From: Porites lobata
Taxonomy: Eukaryota; Cnidaria; Anthozoa; Scleractinia; Poritidae
Assembly: GCA_942486035.1 (NCBI GenBank)
Contig: CALNXK010000095.1
Span: 846,001-910,000, forward strand
DNA length: 64,000 nucleotides
Direction: 5' to 3'
Shown here: positions 9,498-23,086 of the stretch, piece by piece
Position numbering within the stretch: the first letter of the stretch is position 1
Layout: the number at the start of each line of letters is the position of its first letter
Program-made: the position numbers and the translations under genes
The notes under the pieces: generated by a model
What the model saw: only the letters and a program-made list of their open reading frames with translations
Told to the model about the DNA's origin: nothing
Database searches by the model: none

Positions 9498-12400
9498 GAG
9501 CGGCCGTCCGTAAATATCGCCTGGGGGTGTGCAAAATGAAAAAATCGAAAATCCCCAAACTTTGTCAGAATATAGGTCTAGGTAAACTATTTCTAGAAAA
9601 ATAACTTTTAGTTCGATTGGATTTTTATTTTACGCGTACGGCGACCGAGTCGGTTCGGAGGCTCTCAGATCAGTTTTCACAGGCTCAAGACCATATATCA
9701 CTTTAAAATCGTTTAAAAATTAAAGAAGTAACAAACTCTACCTCTGAAAATCTTAACCAATAGTTTGGATATACAATTTTCCTATTCGACAGCAAACATT
9801 TTACCGATTTTTGACAGACATAAAATTAGCAAATTTCAGACCCAAAAATCACTACTTGGTATACGGCTTTGAGCCATAACTTAGCTACCGATAGAAAGAG
9901 CAAGGTGTCATCCTTAAATAAATGCAATAAAATTTTTGGGCAATCCTGAAGGGAAGATTTTTGAACGCCAAACAAAAGCGACCCTTGAGGTCAAAACACG
10001 CCATTTTGTCAGGGCATTCGAAGGCGGTTACATCAATGAAAAATGCTCTATTGACCAGATTCCTCCAAAGCTCTTTGCTGTTGAGCAATATTAATTAGAC
10101 TTGACTTATTTGCATTTCTTTTGCCTAATTATTTCACTTAAAATGCGCCCGTTGGCAGCCGAAAGCCTAATTTTAACCGGCGGTCAATGTTTGACAACAT
10201 TCGGATCACATGTTTCAAACTTACTACCAACTGGATTCATGTACATAAAAGAACAAATTTACAAATTTATGTTTTGGATATATATAACCGGCTATTGCGG
10301 TCTCCTCACATCACAGTACCTGCTCGGAGCGGGAAGGAGAATGCGTTACTCACTTTTGTCCTAGGGTAGGGTGATGCTCCAGCAGGCCGGGGAGGGTAAT
10401 ATCAGCAGCACTGTGTCTGAACAGTTCTCAAGTAACAGGAAAAAGTAAGATGCACTAAATCCTTCCTAAAACTAAAATCTAAAAGTAAAAAGGATGTTTC
10501 AGTTAACGTTGGCTAGTTGAAAGTACGACGAACTGAGTACGAAACTTTTGAGAAACAAAAAATTATGCCACAGTCGTTATCTATTATTTTGGAAGATCTC
10601 GTCTGCTGATCCTGGCATGCTTATTTTAAGCCAAAAGATCATCAGATAATAGCAAGACCCCATGGAGCTACAATCTTGGACAGAATCATGAAAAATGAAA
10701 CAGCAAATCCAACCTCCCCTCCCCCCCTTCCGTTCCAAATCATGGATGAAACCGCAGCATTTTCCCATCCTTGTTTGGAGGGGAGGAGGTATAAATTTCC
10801 CATCTATTTCGTACAAACATCGAAGACAACCTGGCGGAATACTTAATATTAATTACTCAAGACTGCGCGATGAAATTCCTGCCCCAGGCAGCTCAGTACC
10901 ACGGACACTTATGTGAAGGCAAAACTACGACGACAAACTAGTGAAGGTCAGCGGGATCTTTAGTAGACCTGGATCAGCAGCATCTTCAGTACTGACCAGA
11001 TTTTAAAATTAAAACAGTAAACTGATCCTTACGGCAGGAAGAGTGACAGAAAAAAGGAGAGAAAGAAAACAAAAATAAAACGGCATTTGAACCCCGTGGT
11101 ATAAATCAATGAACTCAGAAAGTGACATGCATCTTTTTAGTAGCCTATCATTTTCTGTTTACTATGTATATTTAAATGTCGCATCTGTAACCTAACGTTC
11201 GAATTCATCTTGCATCTATTCATTTTTTGTTCTTTTTTATCCCCCCGTTGAAGTTTTGTGTTGCAGACCGAAATATTGGGCAAATATAATTCAATTCATA
11301 AAAAAGAAAAAGAGAGGGACAGGGCATTCAAAGCCGTTTAAGGGGATGCAAAGAAAAGTGACTTTTTAAGGGACATCATTTTTTAAAGGAAAGTACGCGA
11401 AAGAGGACACCTTTTCAGTCAAAAATGGTATAAAGATGGGTAATGGGTTCATTCCTGTGGCAGTGACTCCCCGTATAAAACTTTGTTAGGTACCCCGTGT
11501 CGTTAGTCAATGTTGCCTTTGATATGCTGATCTGGAAAACGAAGACATTTCAGTGAAACTGATCGATGAACGCGTAACTTCGTGCTCTTGTAACTAATTA
11601 CTGAGATTTTAAGCGTATGCACCTGCTCTCTTCTAACATTCCCCGGCACAGTATTCTCCCAATTTCATTGCATGTGTAATAACAGAAAATCTGGTAAGCT
11701 GATAAGCAAATTTACCCTTTTGGGACTGAGTAGTTGAATGGCCTTACTGATAAATCTCCTGGCATCCAAGCTAACGAGGGATTGTGTCTCACGGCTTGTG
11801 TGCGTGCCGGGAGGTGGGGTGGGGCAGGGAGTCGGGGTGTGGAATTGGATGTTACTAACGCTAAGTGTAAAAGACAACCGAAAGAAAAGCAAAGTTTCAG
11901 CTAAATTTAAATCTAGGCCGAGAGAGATTCTGCTCGGTAACTTTTTAGCAACTTGAACGATTTTGAGCTACTTTTTCGATTCTGAGCAGCTTTTCGGAGA
12001 GTGAGCCACTCTCAAAGTTAGCACATTTTTGGCATATTTTCACTATTTTTAAATTACATTCACACATAGTTGATATTTCAACACATTTTCTTTGGAAATT
12101 CACAAGAAATGTCACTAGAAAATGTGTTTCGATCGGTTGGGTATCATATGTCGATACATTCCAAATATGGATGTCCCAGATGTGATTGCATTTTCATAAT
12201 GGATGGTATCCTATGAAAATAGTCCAAATATGGTACAACAGTACGTACATTAAAGGCTGCACGCTGCATGCCTCTGCTGTCCTTTTCAGATTCAAGGATT
12301 AAGGCCGAATGCTGTCTCACTGGAAAAGCTTAAGATGTTCTCTTTGTGGATGACAACATCATAGCAAACTAGGAACCAGTCAGTTATATTTACGCGTTGC

Positions 12401-13963
12401 GTGGACCTCTGCATTCAAACAGTTTTTCCTATTAGCGACAAAGCTTCCTGCCAATCTTGCAGCTGCTGACGGCGTTGCGTACTCGAGTGATACACGTTGC
12501 AGTAGTCTCAGTTTTTATTTTTTAAATATTTTAGCTGATTAGATCTTTTTTCCTAGAGATCACACAATGGCAACCAACACGCGGGAACTTCGTCCACAGC
12601 TCAGTGCAGTTTATTTCTTAAACCGGAAGTGGAAGGTTGTCATAGTGTGTTCAATCGGTCAATTCAGTTTATTTTCTCTCATATTTTAACTAGTGATAAG
12701 TTACGGCCTTTTTAAAGATTGTTGTTAACAATTATAAACGTTTCTATTGAATTTGTTGCCCACTAGGAAACTTTAACAAATAAACTCCAGAAGCCGTAGA
12801 CGAAGATCCTGCTGGTTGTCAACGTTGGATCTCTAGAAAAAAAGATCTAATCAGCTAAAATATAGAGAGAAAAAAATGAGACGTACTAAGACGGGATAGT
12901 GTCAGGCTGGGATAGTTTTGATTGACTAAATTGTTCAGTCAGCTTCCGGTTTGAAGTGCATTGCACTTCCTGTTCCGTGTCACGCAAACGTGACATTTCT
13001 ACTCGGTGATATACGAGTATTTGGTACAGGATGGGAAGACAGTATTCTGTTGCGTATCTTTGATAGGCTTTAAAAAAATGGTAGGTGTATAAATAGGGTT
13101 TCTTAGTATCATATTAAGAAAGGTACAATTGCACGTTGAATTGCGTGAATTATTTTGAGTTTTAAAAAGCTATGACGTTCTGAACGGGCTCTCGACCGCG
13201 ACAACTTACGAAGAGTATAGATATTGAAAGACGCAAAATGTAATTTGTTAGCAAACGGTTCCCAACAAAATGCGCAGAACAAGGCATATAGCTGCTTAAA
13301 AACAAATTGTCTCGGCAAATGGAAAGAATTCCATGCGGAAAAACGCATAAGTATCTTGTTAACCGGGAGTATCGTTGTTTTTGCCCTTCGAATGTCGTGA
13401 CAAAATGGCGTGTTTTGACCTCAAGGGTCGCTTTTGTTTGGCGTTCAAAAATCTTCCCTTCAGGATCGCCCAAAAATTTTATTGCATTTATTTGAGGGAG
13501 ACACCTTGCTCTTTCTATCGGTAACTAAGTTATGGCTCAAAGCCGTATACCAAGATGTGATTTTTGGGTCTGAAATTTGCCAATTTCATGTCTGTCAAAA
13601 ATCGGTAAAATAAGTAAAATTATTAAAAATCCGAAAAATATTACACTTGCTGTCGAATAGGAAAATTGTATATCCAAACTATTGGTTAAGTTGTGTTTTT
13701 TCTACTAAGATTTTCAGAGGCAGAGTTTGTTTCTTCTTTAATTTTAAAACGATTTTTAAATAATATATGGTCTTGAGCCTGTGAAAACTGATCTGAGAGC
13801 CTCCGAACCGACTCGGTCGCCGTACGCGTGAAATAAAAATCCAATGGAACTAAAAGTTATTTTTCTAGAAATAGTTTACCTAGACCTATATTCTGACAAA
13901 GTTTGGGGATTTTCGATTTTTTCATTTTGCACACCCCCAGGCGATATTTACGGACGGCCGCTC
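9498..13963. mobile_element. 4.47-kb element with ~550-bp terminal inverted repeats and TTAA target
   Basis: Left arm 9,498 to about 10,030 and right arm about 13,390-13,963 are inverted copies, starting GAGCGGCCGTCCGTAAATAT, with high identity. TTAA sits at both borders (9,494-9,497 and 13,964-13,967). A single TTAA remains when the element is removed from the host MITE, as expected of piggyBac or Kolobok-type transposition. I find no transposase reading frame between the arms, so it is non-autonomous or gutted. The interior has its own foldback (12,500-12,890) and a piece (about 10,660-10,830) related to the repeat at 20,010-20,230. Confidence 0.85.
12500..12890. repeat. Foldback inside the TTAA element
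   Basis: About 75 bases around 12,503-12,580 are repeated inverted at 12,815-12,890; both arms share TTTTAGCTGATTAGATCTTT. The loop of roughly 235 bases is non-coding. It is probably a nested foldback MITE; ends and target duplication are not resolved. Confidence 0.6.
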
Positions 13964-14018
13964 TTAACAGGGTATACAATTTCACTATTAAGCGTCTTGA
14001 ATAGGGTGTCTTTTTGGA

Positions 14019-17000
14019 GGATGTTACTAAAACGGGGAACGGGGAGCGGGGAGCGGGGAACGGGGAACGGAAGTCTGGGAACGAGTTGTCAGCGGAAACC
14101 TCCATAAAAATCCAAAATGGCCGGTAAGGATCAAGAACCCGGATCGATGATAGAGAAGCGTCGAAACAACACTTAAGGTCGCTATTTTACTAATGAACTA
14201 TATGCTCATGAGATGCTTGAAATAATACGGAGGTAATAATGTCATGACATTTTGCACCTTTTTGCGTTTTACTAAACAACAAAATATGCTTCAACAGCAG
14301 TTGAAAGAAGCTACAGTCGGGACAAAAACTCTCAAAGCACAGCCATATTTGGAACTCGAGCGAATCTATACTGGGTCTAACTCACAAAGCAATGAAATAC
14401 TTTTGCTTGACGCTTTTAGTAGGGTTTTGGCTTAAATACATGCTGAAAGATAACGTAGATCGAAGCAGCCAGGTGTATTTCCTCGACAGTAATTGTGTAG
14501 CAGTGGAGCTCCTTCCTAGCAGTAGCGTTTTTTCAAGCCCAAATTAAAACATGTTGGCGATGAGATAAAACTGTAAGTCTAATAATATTATATTTACAAA
14601 CCTATGATGAGAAGTAAGTGCAATTGTATTATTTGAAAAGATAAGATGGATCAGGTTATTTAATACATCAATAAAAGGCAACTTTAAACATATTAACGGG
14701 CAATGTGCCAGGAACATCAATCATACCTTGGTCTTAAAGATGTCAGTTGTTTCAAAGCAAATGGCTATGCTGTGGTTTTATTTTATTATAACCTAGGTGT
14801 AAATTTTGCTTCCCTTTGTTTGGGGGTAGGGTAATATGAATTTTATGATTATGAGTTCAAAACAAAGAGAATAAAATTCAAACTTAGGATAAAAGTGAAC
14901 CACAACTGAACTGCAATATTAAGTGTTGCAAGTATACGTGGGGGAAGTACTTTAAAGTCTTTGGCTGGAAGGTACTTTGTAAAGGCTAGCTGTTAAAATA
15001 TGCGTGGTAAGTATACTTCCTCTGTTTAGCCCTCTGGATGCTTTGTTTTTTTTCTAGGGGGACTCCTTTAATGTTTTTACGGAGGGGAGCTCTGCTTCTC
15101 TTTAATGAACATTATTTTTACTGTGGAGAAAAATATTTCAAGCTCAGTGTAAAACTGAATGTATCAGTGACTTAAACCAGTTAATATTGTCAAGCTGCTT
15201 TATTAGCTTGATTCAGTAATATTGCAGTGCACCTACCATCAAGCATCACATCATCAATGTTGCAGAGGTTGGCAGCTTATTAGAAGGTGGTTGATAAGCC
15301 TTCAAGCAAGCTGTCTGTAGTTTTGGAAATAAAGAGTCTAAGGTCTCACACAAGTGATGGGAGGCAAAAGATTGGAGTACCGATATGTTTTTCAGTAAAC
15401 ACGTGCAACTGTATGTGTATCGTGGCCACATTATGCTTACTCAATGCATGTAAAATAACACAATAGATCTTGCTACCCATTTTCCCTGATTTTATTTCCC
15501 CTCCAGGGGACATAATTTCTTTTAACATATCAGGGTTTTCAAAAAAGGGGCAAGAAGCTTTTAAATGAATTTTAATTCATTTAATTTAAGCACAGTATCA
15601 AAGAAATTAAAGAGAAGAATCAGACTAGAGTAACAGTAACCCAGAGGGGAGGGTGGGTACTCACCAAAGAGGCTCTGCCCCAGGGACCAACCCTTTACCC
15701 TTTGTATGTACCATTTTAGACAGAAAAGGTACCCCTTTTGTATACCCGCTAGTGACAAATGGTACCCCTTTCACATACCTAATTTTGAATGCTGCATCCC
15801 TTTTTAACTGCTGTAAATACACCATCTTTACAATATGAATAAATAGCTAAAACAGGTTTTCTTGTCTCTCACATCCATAAAATGCATCTCTGACTGATCT
15901 CATTTTGGTCCCTTTCATATACTTCAACTATAGAAACCCCTTCCCTTTCATGTACCTGAAGCCTGAATAAGGCTTCAGGCTCTGTTTAGGCCATTATAGT
16001 ACCCCCTCCTCCTGCACCGAGAACAGTACTTGATACAGCGATATTGTATGGTATGAATTGCACCAAACTTTTCGTGCCCATGAAGCGGTACTTTGATTAT
16101 TTTACGACATTTTTCTTCAAAATGGAGAGGTTTGGGATCTCATTCTTAGGGGGGCGGGGGGTTAATTGAGGATCTGCAGTGAGTGAGAATGTTGCATTCA
16201 ATGCAATCCAATGGTTTTGATTCAGGAAAGGGTCGTCAGGGGTATTTTGCAGAAAGACAAATGGCCACTGTACGACTTTGAAGCAGTTACTGATTAGGGT
16301 GAGGAAAATGAGTGAATTAGGTTTCATTAGGGTCATTATACTGGTCTATACTGGGCAAACTGACCTGAAACAAATTGTTTCACAAAATAATAAACTGATA
16401 TTATTTTATTTTCATGGATCAGTGAAACACTCCAATATCGTGAATGCTTGCAGTGTAGTAGATCTAATAATATTAAAAGCAGAACCAGATTGTTAAAGTA
16501 GTCTCACTAATTATGTGATTACCTGGTCAATAACATTTTTCAAAGCAGTCATCTCTATCAAAGGAAATACAAGAAAACTGCACACAAGCTACTTGACTAC
16601 TTCGATGTATGTTATCTATCATGGAAAAGTAGTTCATTACTTTGTGGGCTAGACTCAGTATAGATTCGCTTGAGTTCCAAATATGGCTGTACATGTGCTT
16701 TGAGACTAGTTGTCGCGATTGGCTTCTTTCAACTGCTGTTGGAGCATATTTTGTTTCCTACGGATAATTGTTTAGTAAAACGCAAAGAGGTGAAAAACGT
16801 CATGAAGTTATTACCTCCGTAATTATTTCAAGCACCTCATGAGCATATAGTTCAAGTAAAATAACGCCGTTATCGGTTAAGTTTGTTTCGACGGTTCTCT
16901 ATCATCGATCATCGGCCATATTGGATTTTTATGGAGGTTTCCGCTGACAACTCGTTCCCAGACTTCCGTTCCCCGTTCCCCGCTCCCCGCTCCCCGCTCC

Positions 17001-17031
17001 CCGCTCCCCGTTCCCCGTTTTAGTAACATCC
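14019..17031. mobile_element. 3.0-kb Mutator-like element, 9-bp target duplication
   Basis: CTTTTTGGA occurs at 14,010-14,018 and at 17,032-17,040, an exact 9-bp target duplication. The termini are GGATGTTACTAAAACGGGG and its reverse complement, and inverted repeats extend about 370 bases inward on each side. Long inverted repeats with a 9-bp duplication are the hallmark of Mutator-like elements (established knowledge). No MULE transposase frame is visible, so it is non-autonomous. The terminal repeats contain a small minisatellite of GGGGAACGGGGAGC-type units whose copy number differs between the two ends. A smaller dispersed repeat with GGGTACT/AGTACCC ends sits at about 15,640-16,020. Confidence 0.88.
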
Positions 17032-18076
17032 CTTTTTGGAATGGAAGCCTTTCAAAAAGTGTGAAGACTTGCGATGAGCGGTCTACATTTGCAATACCAA
17101 TAATTCTGTATACAAAACAGAACAAATCAGGGTCAGAAAGTAGTGTCTCCTGTCTTAAACAGGGTAGCGAAATGAGCAATTTTTGTCTTACACAGGGTCA
17201 GGGTTTGAAGGCCTTGGGGGCACCCCTCTACCCAAACTTCCCTTGAGTGCCCCCCCGGGAAGCAAGCACAGTATTTACCCCAAAATCCTTATAATGGGTA
17301 GATTATCTGGGTTTCAATGTCGGATCTGCAAGTTTATTAGAAAGAAGAAGACATTTTATGACATGCATGGCCTATTTACACTTCTTAATGTCTAATGTAT
17401 TTAGGTGCTCAAGTGCGGAATCGCCGCTGTTCGCTCTCTTCTAATTACCCTGCATATCAATGTCTTGTAACAAAAATAAATATCACCTTGACTTGATTGT
17501 TTAACCCAATTTATTGAAGAATATCAAGAGCCATAATGAGACTTGATAATATTGAGTGTAGGGAAAAAGTAACAAAGATGTTTTAACAAGAAAACCAATA
17601 AAAACTTGCTAGTAAACTGAGACGCAAAAAAAACCAAATTGATTGCCATAGCTCATTCACTGGCGCGGAAACGGTAGGGGGTGGGGGTGGGGGTTATTCA
17701 TTGAGCACAATCTGGTTAAAATAACATAAGGCGCTAATGTCGTAAATTTATTAGCAGGAATTTACACAAAACGATTTGAGATGGAATCGTGATCTGATTG
17801 AGCCTAGACGCAGCGATAACTTTCAATTTGTTTTTGTTTTTTAGCGTCATTGATCGAAAAGTAGCGGAAACGTGTGGAACCATAATTGTAGTGTTGGGGT
17901 CATGTGCTTGCTTTCCGCGAAAAACGTAGACATATCGGTTACCGTATTGCTTTTGTGTTTTTTCCCAAACTAATTGCAATAGATTTAAGAAAGGGGCCCT
18001 TTTATGAGTACCCGGGTATGAGTACCACTATGTTCAGAGTATCAGCTTGACAAAATCACATTTTTTGCCTTGCTAA

Positions 18077-18473
18077 CAGGGGCACCCAACGTCAATTTTC
18101 GGAAAATATCTGTTCGGAAGACGATTTGAGATCTAGAATTTTCGGAACATTTGTTGTAAAATTTCTTGCTTGCCTGCCTCTCCTAAGATTTATGAACATC
18201 TAAAAAATGGTTTAATTGCCCATTTTTAACGGATTTTTACGCTAAAAAGGTCACCTAGAATTTTCGGGAGCCTTTTTTTGGCTGAGATTTTCGAAAAGGT
18301 AAGTTTCGATCCCTATAATTTTCGGATCGCTACACTTTCAGCTAGGAAATCCGAACAGATGAAAACATTTTAGGGGATAAAAATATGCCTACATCTACCG
18401 TTTAAATACCAAAATATGTTTAACAATGCTATGTTTAAGTGGTTTTGAACTATATTCTCGTTGGGTGTCCCTG
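18077..18473. mobile_element. 397-bp MITE, copy 1
   Basis: The terminal inverted repeat is CAGGGGCACCCAACG / CGTTGGGTGTCCCTG. TTGCTAA directly flanks both ends (18,070-18,076 and 18,474-18,480). The paralogous position at about 37,530-37,555 lacks the element, giving an empty site. The copy at 26,007 sits at the same target, so the insertion predates that duplication. Confidence 0.88.
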
Positions 18474-18507
18474 TTGCTAATGCATTTTAAGTGCCTTACT
18501 GCATTAT

Positions 18508-19286
18508 GCACCAGTCAATTCCACCTGCGCCCAGCCCCCCCCCGGGCTGACCCCCGGGCATTAGTATTTTTTTGCCTTGGCGAATTCCCGGGGGTGGGGA
18601 CTCTTGAGCTGTCAAATCCCCCGGGGTGGGGACGGAAAAAGAGGGCAAATGCCCCGTCCTCCGTCAACGCTGCAACATTTTTCATTGATCGCACAGTCGA
18701 ATAGTGCCATTTTAAGCATTTTAATGTGCGACTTTTTGTTTCAATTAACGACTTCCTTTGTAATAGCGCTAGGATTCTAACTAAGACTTCACGCTGCGAC
18801 GACATGCTTAGTATTGATATAAAATTATTGACATTAAAATTAATAGAGCACTCTAAAGTTATATGTTATGAATAGTTTTATAAATGTGAAAGGATTTTCT
18901 TCAAATAAATATGAACAGAAATTTGATACAATGACCAAAAAACGTTGATTCACATCGATAGCTCCAATTTCGCTATGTAATTCTGGCTTGATAAGCAATG
19001 AAGAAACGCATGCATAAAATCGAGAACATGCCTTTACAACCCTTTTCAATTTATTCCTGTCCTTGATAGATGAGCCAATCTGCTTTTTTTCCTGTAAAAC
19101 CTTCTGTGTAGTCATATTCTGCTAGGAAACCGCGTGCGTGTCAAAACCTCGGGAATGGCCCCGGGGTTGGCGAATGCCCGGCCCCCGGGTAGTGCAAAAT
19201 TTGCAAATGCCCCACCCCCGGGACTGACAAGGCGTGCAAATGCCCAGCAGTAGCCCGGGGGCCTGGGCTCAGGTGGAATTGACTGA
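18508..19286. mobile_element. ~780-bp inverted-repeat element, exact 8-bp target duplication
   Basis: Inverted ends CAGTCAATTCCACCTG (18,512) and CAGGTGGAATTGACTG (ending 19,285) are followed inward by C/G-rich blocks. TGCATTAT occurs at 18,500-18,507 and 19,287-19,294, leaving a few unpaired bases beside the inverted repeat on the left. The near-identical paralogue around 26,445-26,460 lacks the element, so it inserted after that block was duplicated. There is no transposase. Confidence 0.82.
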
Positions 19287-22200
19287 TGCATTATTTCAAA
19301 ACATCATTGCCTCACAAAACAGTTCTCTGTTGTACGTTGTCTGCACCTCAAGACAAGCACACATTACAAGGGGCAGACAAGATATTATTTCTTGATTAAC
19401 ATTAGAATAAATGTTTGTGGCGTTTCAGTTTAGCCGGAGACGATTCAGACACCAAATGGCCTATCCTTTCGTGCTAATGTGAAAGCAAATGTTACCCCCC
19501 CTCCCCCCGCCCTCCCCCACGATCTTCTGTTTGAGTATATGGCAAGCAATACACATACAGAACCGTTAATAGTTCGATTCTGAAATGGCGGTCGCTATAC
19601 TACTTCTTTACTAATTGTACACTTACTTGGGGATTTTCTCACTGTAGACTGTTGATATATTCCGGAATGAAATCAGTGAAATTCCAGCTGAGGGAGAAAA
19701 GAGAAGGACACGCCAGTTCGAGTCGAAAGTGAAAGCAATCTACGGTACTTTACAGTGCTGTGACGTCTTAAGTGTTTGCATGTTATTAGTTTTCGTCAAA
19801 TATGCGCATTGACCCCTAACATACTTTTTCCTTCACCGCCCACGCAAAGGTCATCGCGATTAAGGAGTTTAGTGTTTAAGATGGACACACGCAAGTAGAG
19901 TCTAAAGTCAACTATCTATTTATATCATCCTGTTTTTGGGACAATGCTCATTGACCGATACAAATTTTTCCTCTCAGGACAGTAATCTTAACTAAAATCT
20001 TGACTACAATCTTGGACAGAATAAAATGGAGCAGCAAGCCAACCCACCCCACCCCCCCCCCAAAATCAAGGATGAAGGTGCGCAAAAGCCAAAACGTGCT
20101 ATTACCCACCCCACCCCGCCCCCCAAATCAAGGATGAAGCTGCTCAAAAGCCAACACGTACTATTTTCCTATCCCTGATTTGGGGCGGGGGAAGAGGACA
20201 GGTATAAATTTCCATCTCTCTTCTGTCCAAGATATTCTATCGGTAATAGTGGCCGGCGTATGGATTTTGCACTGCGTGGTGGTGTTGTTTTCTCCTTGTG
20301 GCTGAACCAGGTAAAGGGTTTTTACGTTTTAAAAACTAATTGAAGCTGACATCATGCAGGTTGTGGCTTGTATATGGGGGAGGGAGGAAGGGTAGAGGAG
20401 AGTCCACACCTCCCGTCTCTCGAACCCCAGCTGCGCTCCCGACTCCCACCCTCTTTTATTACCTTCTTTTCTGATTTGGCCAAATATTGAGTATTATTAT
20501 TCATTGAAAGTATTTCTCTCTGTTTCTGATTGGCTAAAATGTCATGCATAATTCATCATAACCAGCTATTGTCGACCAACTTTAGCAGAATTTTGCGATA
20601 TCTGAAAAATGATGTCAACATAATAGTTGAAAAAGTGCAGCAAAATTAAATTGCCAGATTATTGAACCTTTAACCGAGAGTGAGTACATTTCACTAGTTT
20701 CGTAAGGAAAAAATCGGCCATAGGCGAAATATTGGCTAAAACATAGCAAAAAGATAATTCGAAGGACGACATCTGCTATTTGGAGAATATTTGAATATTT
20801 TCTAAACTTGCCAATTAACATGCACTATCGAAGGTGAACTTAACATCGATGGAGATATGGCACATACGCCTATAGGCCAAATAAGGAAGTGCCCCCCTCC
20901 CTATCCCGGGTGCGGAATGCGTATTGACTCGCCGCCTCGCTTTCGTCTAAACCTGCATATCAATGTCTGGTAAAAACTTATGGAATGTAGGGAAATAGCA
21001 ACAAAGATGTTTTTACCTGAAAACCAATTTCAACTTGCTAGGAAACTATCTGCAAGAAAATTCCAAGAGTTATTCATTGACCACAATCCGGATTAATAAC
21101 ATCAGGCGTTGATGTAGTAAATTTATTAGCAGGAATTTACAAACAACAACAATATGAAAAACAACAAGAAAAACGATTTGAGATGCATTGTGATCTGATT
21201 GAATCATTGCCTCAAAAAACAGTTCTCTGTTGTAGTTGTCTGTACCTCAAGACAAGCACACATTACAAGGCGCAGAACAAGATATTATTTCTCGATTCAG
21301 ACATTAGAACAAATATTTGTGGCGTTTCAGTTTAGCCGGAGACGATTCAGACACCAAATGGTCCATCCTTTGGTGCTAATGTGAAAGCAAATGTTAGCCC
21401 CCCCCCTCCCCCACGATCTTCTGTTTGAGAATATGGCAAGCATATACACATACAGAAACGTTAATAGTTCAATTCTGAAATGGCCGTCTCTAGACTACTT
21501 GTCTACTAATTGTACACTTACTTGGGGGTTTTCTCACTGTGGACTGTTGATATATTCCGGAATGAAATCAGGGAGATTCCAGCTGAGGGAGAAAAGAGAT
21601 TGACATGCCAGTTCGAAGTGAAAGCAATCCACGGTACTATACCGTGCTGTAACGTCTTTAGTGTTTTGCATGTTATTAGTTTTCGTCAAGTATGCGCATT
21701 GACCCCTAACATACTTTTCCCCTCACCGTCCACTCAAAGGTCATCGTGATTAATGAGCTTAGTGTTTAAGATGGACACACGCCAGTAGAGTCTAAAGTCA
21801 ACTGACTCAAAAACAGGATGATAAAAATAGGTGATGCTCATTGACCGATACAAATTTTTCCTCTCACGACCCATCCCACGGTAATCTTGACTACAATCTT
21901 GGACAGAACAAAATGGAACAGCAAGCCAACCCCCCCCCAACAACCACCCCCCCCCCCGACAAATCAAGGATGAAACTGCACAAAAGCCAAAACGTGCTAA
22001 TTTCCTGTCCCTGATTTGGGGCGGGGGAAGAGGAGAGGTATAAATTTCCATCTTTCTTCTGTTCAAGATATTCTATCGGTAATAGTGGTCGACGTATGGA
22101 TTTTGCACTGCATGGTGGTGTTGTTTTCTCTTGGTGGCTGAACCAGGTAAAGGGTTTTCAGGTTTTAAAAACTAATTTGAAGCTGATATCATGCAGCTTG

Positions 22201-22891
22201 TGGCTTGTATATGGGGGAGGGAGGGAGGTTAGAGGCAAAAGCCTCTGGTAGAGGAGGGTCCAAACCTCCCATCTCTCGAACCCTAGCTGCACTCCTGACT
22301 CCCACCCTCTTTTATTAGCTTCTTTTCTGATTTGGCCAAATATCAAGTATTATTATTCATTCAAAGTATTTCTCTCTGTTTCTGATTGGGTAAAATGCCA
22401 TGCATAATTCATCATAACCAGCTATTGTCGACCAAAATGATGTCAATAGTATTGAACCTTTACCCGAGAAGACCTGGGGACGAGGTTGAGTTGTTTTAGT
22501 AGTGAGTCAGCATTTCACTCGTTTCATGGAAGAAATAGGCCATAGGCAAAATATTGGCTAAAACATAGAAAAAAGACAACGGTGTTTGAATATTTCCGAA
22601 AATTGCCGATTATCATACACTATCGAAGATGAACTTAACATCGATTGACGTATGGCACATACCTGTATATGCCAAATAAGAGAGTGCCCCCCTCCCCCGG
22701 GTGCGGAATGTGTATTGACTCGCCGCAGGAGCCCATACTGATCGCCGCCGTTCAGCCTTCGTCTAACCCTGCTTATCAATGTCTTGTAAAAAAATTATGG
22801 AATAGGGAAATAGCAACAAAGACGTTTTCACAAGAAAACCAATATCAAATTGCTAGGAAACCATCTGCAAAAAAATTCCAAGGGTTATTCA

Positions 22892-23086
22892 CCTAGCTTT
22901 AAACTCGCCATATCTTAGGATATAACTTTTATCATGTTTTTATCTTATTTCTAATACTTATTTCTTGCTGTTATATTGTATTGTTAGTTAATCACTAGTC
23001 TTGATTTTTATAAATTGTAATTATCACACGGCATGTCTGAAAACCAGCTTGCTGAGCCATTTACCGTGTTTAAATAAAGTAGATTG
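22892..23086 (+). mobile_element. 5'-truncated non-LTR retrotransposon 3' end
   Basis: About 195 bases interrupt a tandem unit that is continuous in the neighbour at 24,795. The segment ends with CCAGCTTGCTGAGCCATTTACC and then TTTAAATAAAGTAGATTGATT, the sort of tail I associate with CR1/L2-like LINEs of cnidarians. ATTCA-like sequence is present at both junctions. The element contains only untranslated 3' sequence. Confidence 0.6.

Larger units (their letters stand above)
9405..17259. mobile_element. Outer host MITE (~350 bp when empty) expanded by two nested insertions
   Basis: The left terminus CCCCGAGG plus a G run and CACTCC is mirrored by the right terminus GAGTGCCCCCCCGGG. Removing the two nested elements (9,498-13,963 and 14,019-17,031) leaves only about 350 bases of this element. 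The contiguous paralogue around 36,725 has the empty site (ACAACAAACACAG). The target duplication is short, AAG or CAAG. The residual internal sequence resembles a type of coral MITE ('GTGTGCCACTGAGACAAGG ... ACAGGGTATACAATT'). Confidence 0.75.
17260..19310. repeat. Complex non-coding repeat block, unit 0
   Basis: 17,260-17,430 matches 36,725-36,900. The part from 17,737 to 18,500 is nearly identical to 25,667-26,430 (offset about 7,930 bases) and also related to 37,220-37,560. These blocks contain the elements annotated at 18,077 and 18,508. Reading frames are short and are not preserved between copies. Confidence 0.7.

Noticed and set aside
19660..19745. A-box/B-box-like pair (CAGCTGAGGGAG and GTTCGAGTC) suggesting a tRNA-derived SINE
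   Set aside because: The A-box match is poor, no tRNA-like fold can be drawn, and the pair is embedded in a much longer duplicated unit without a SINE tail.
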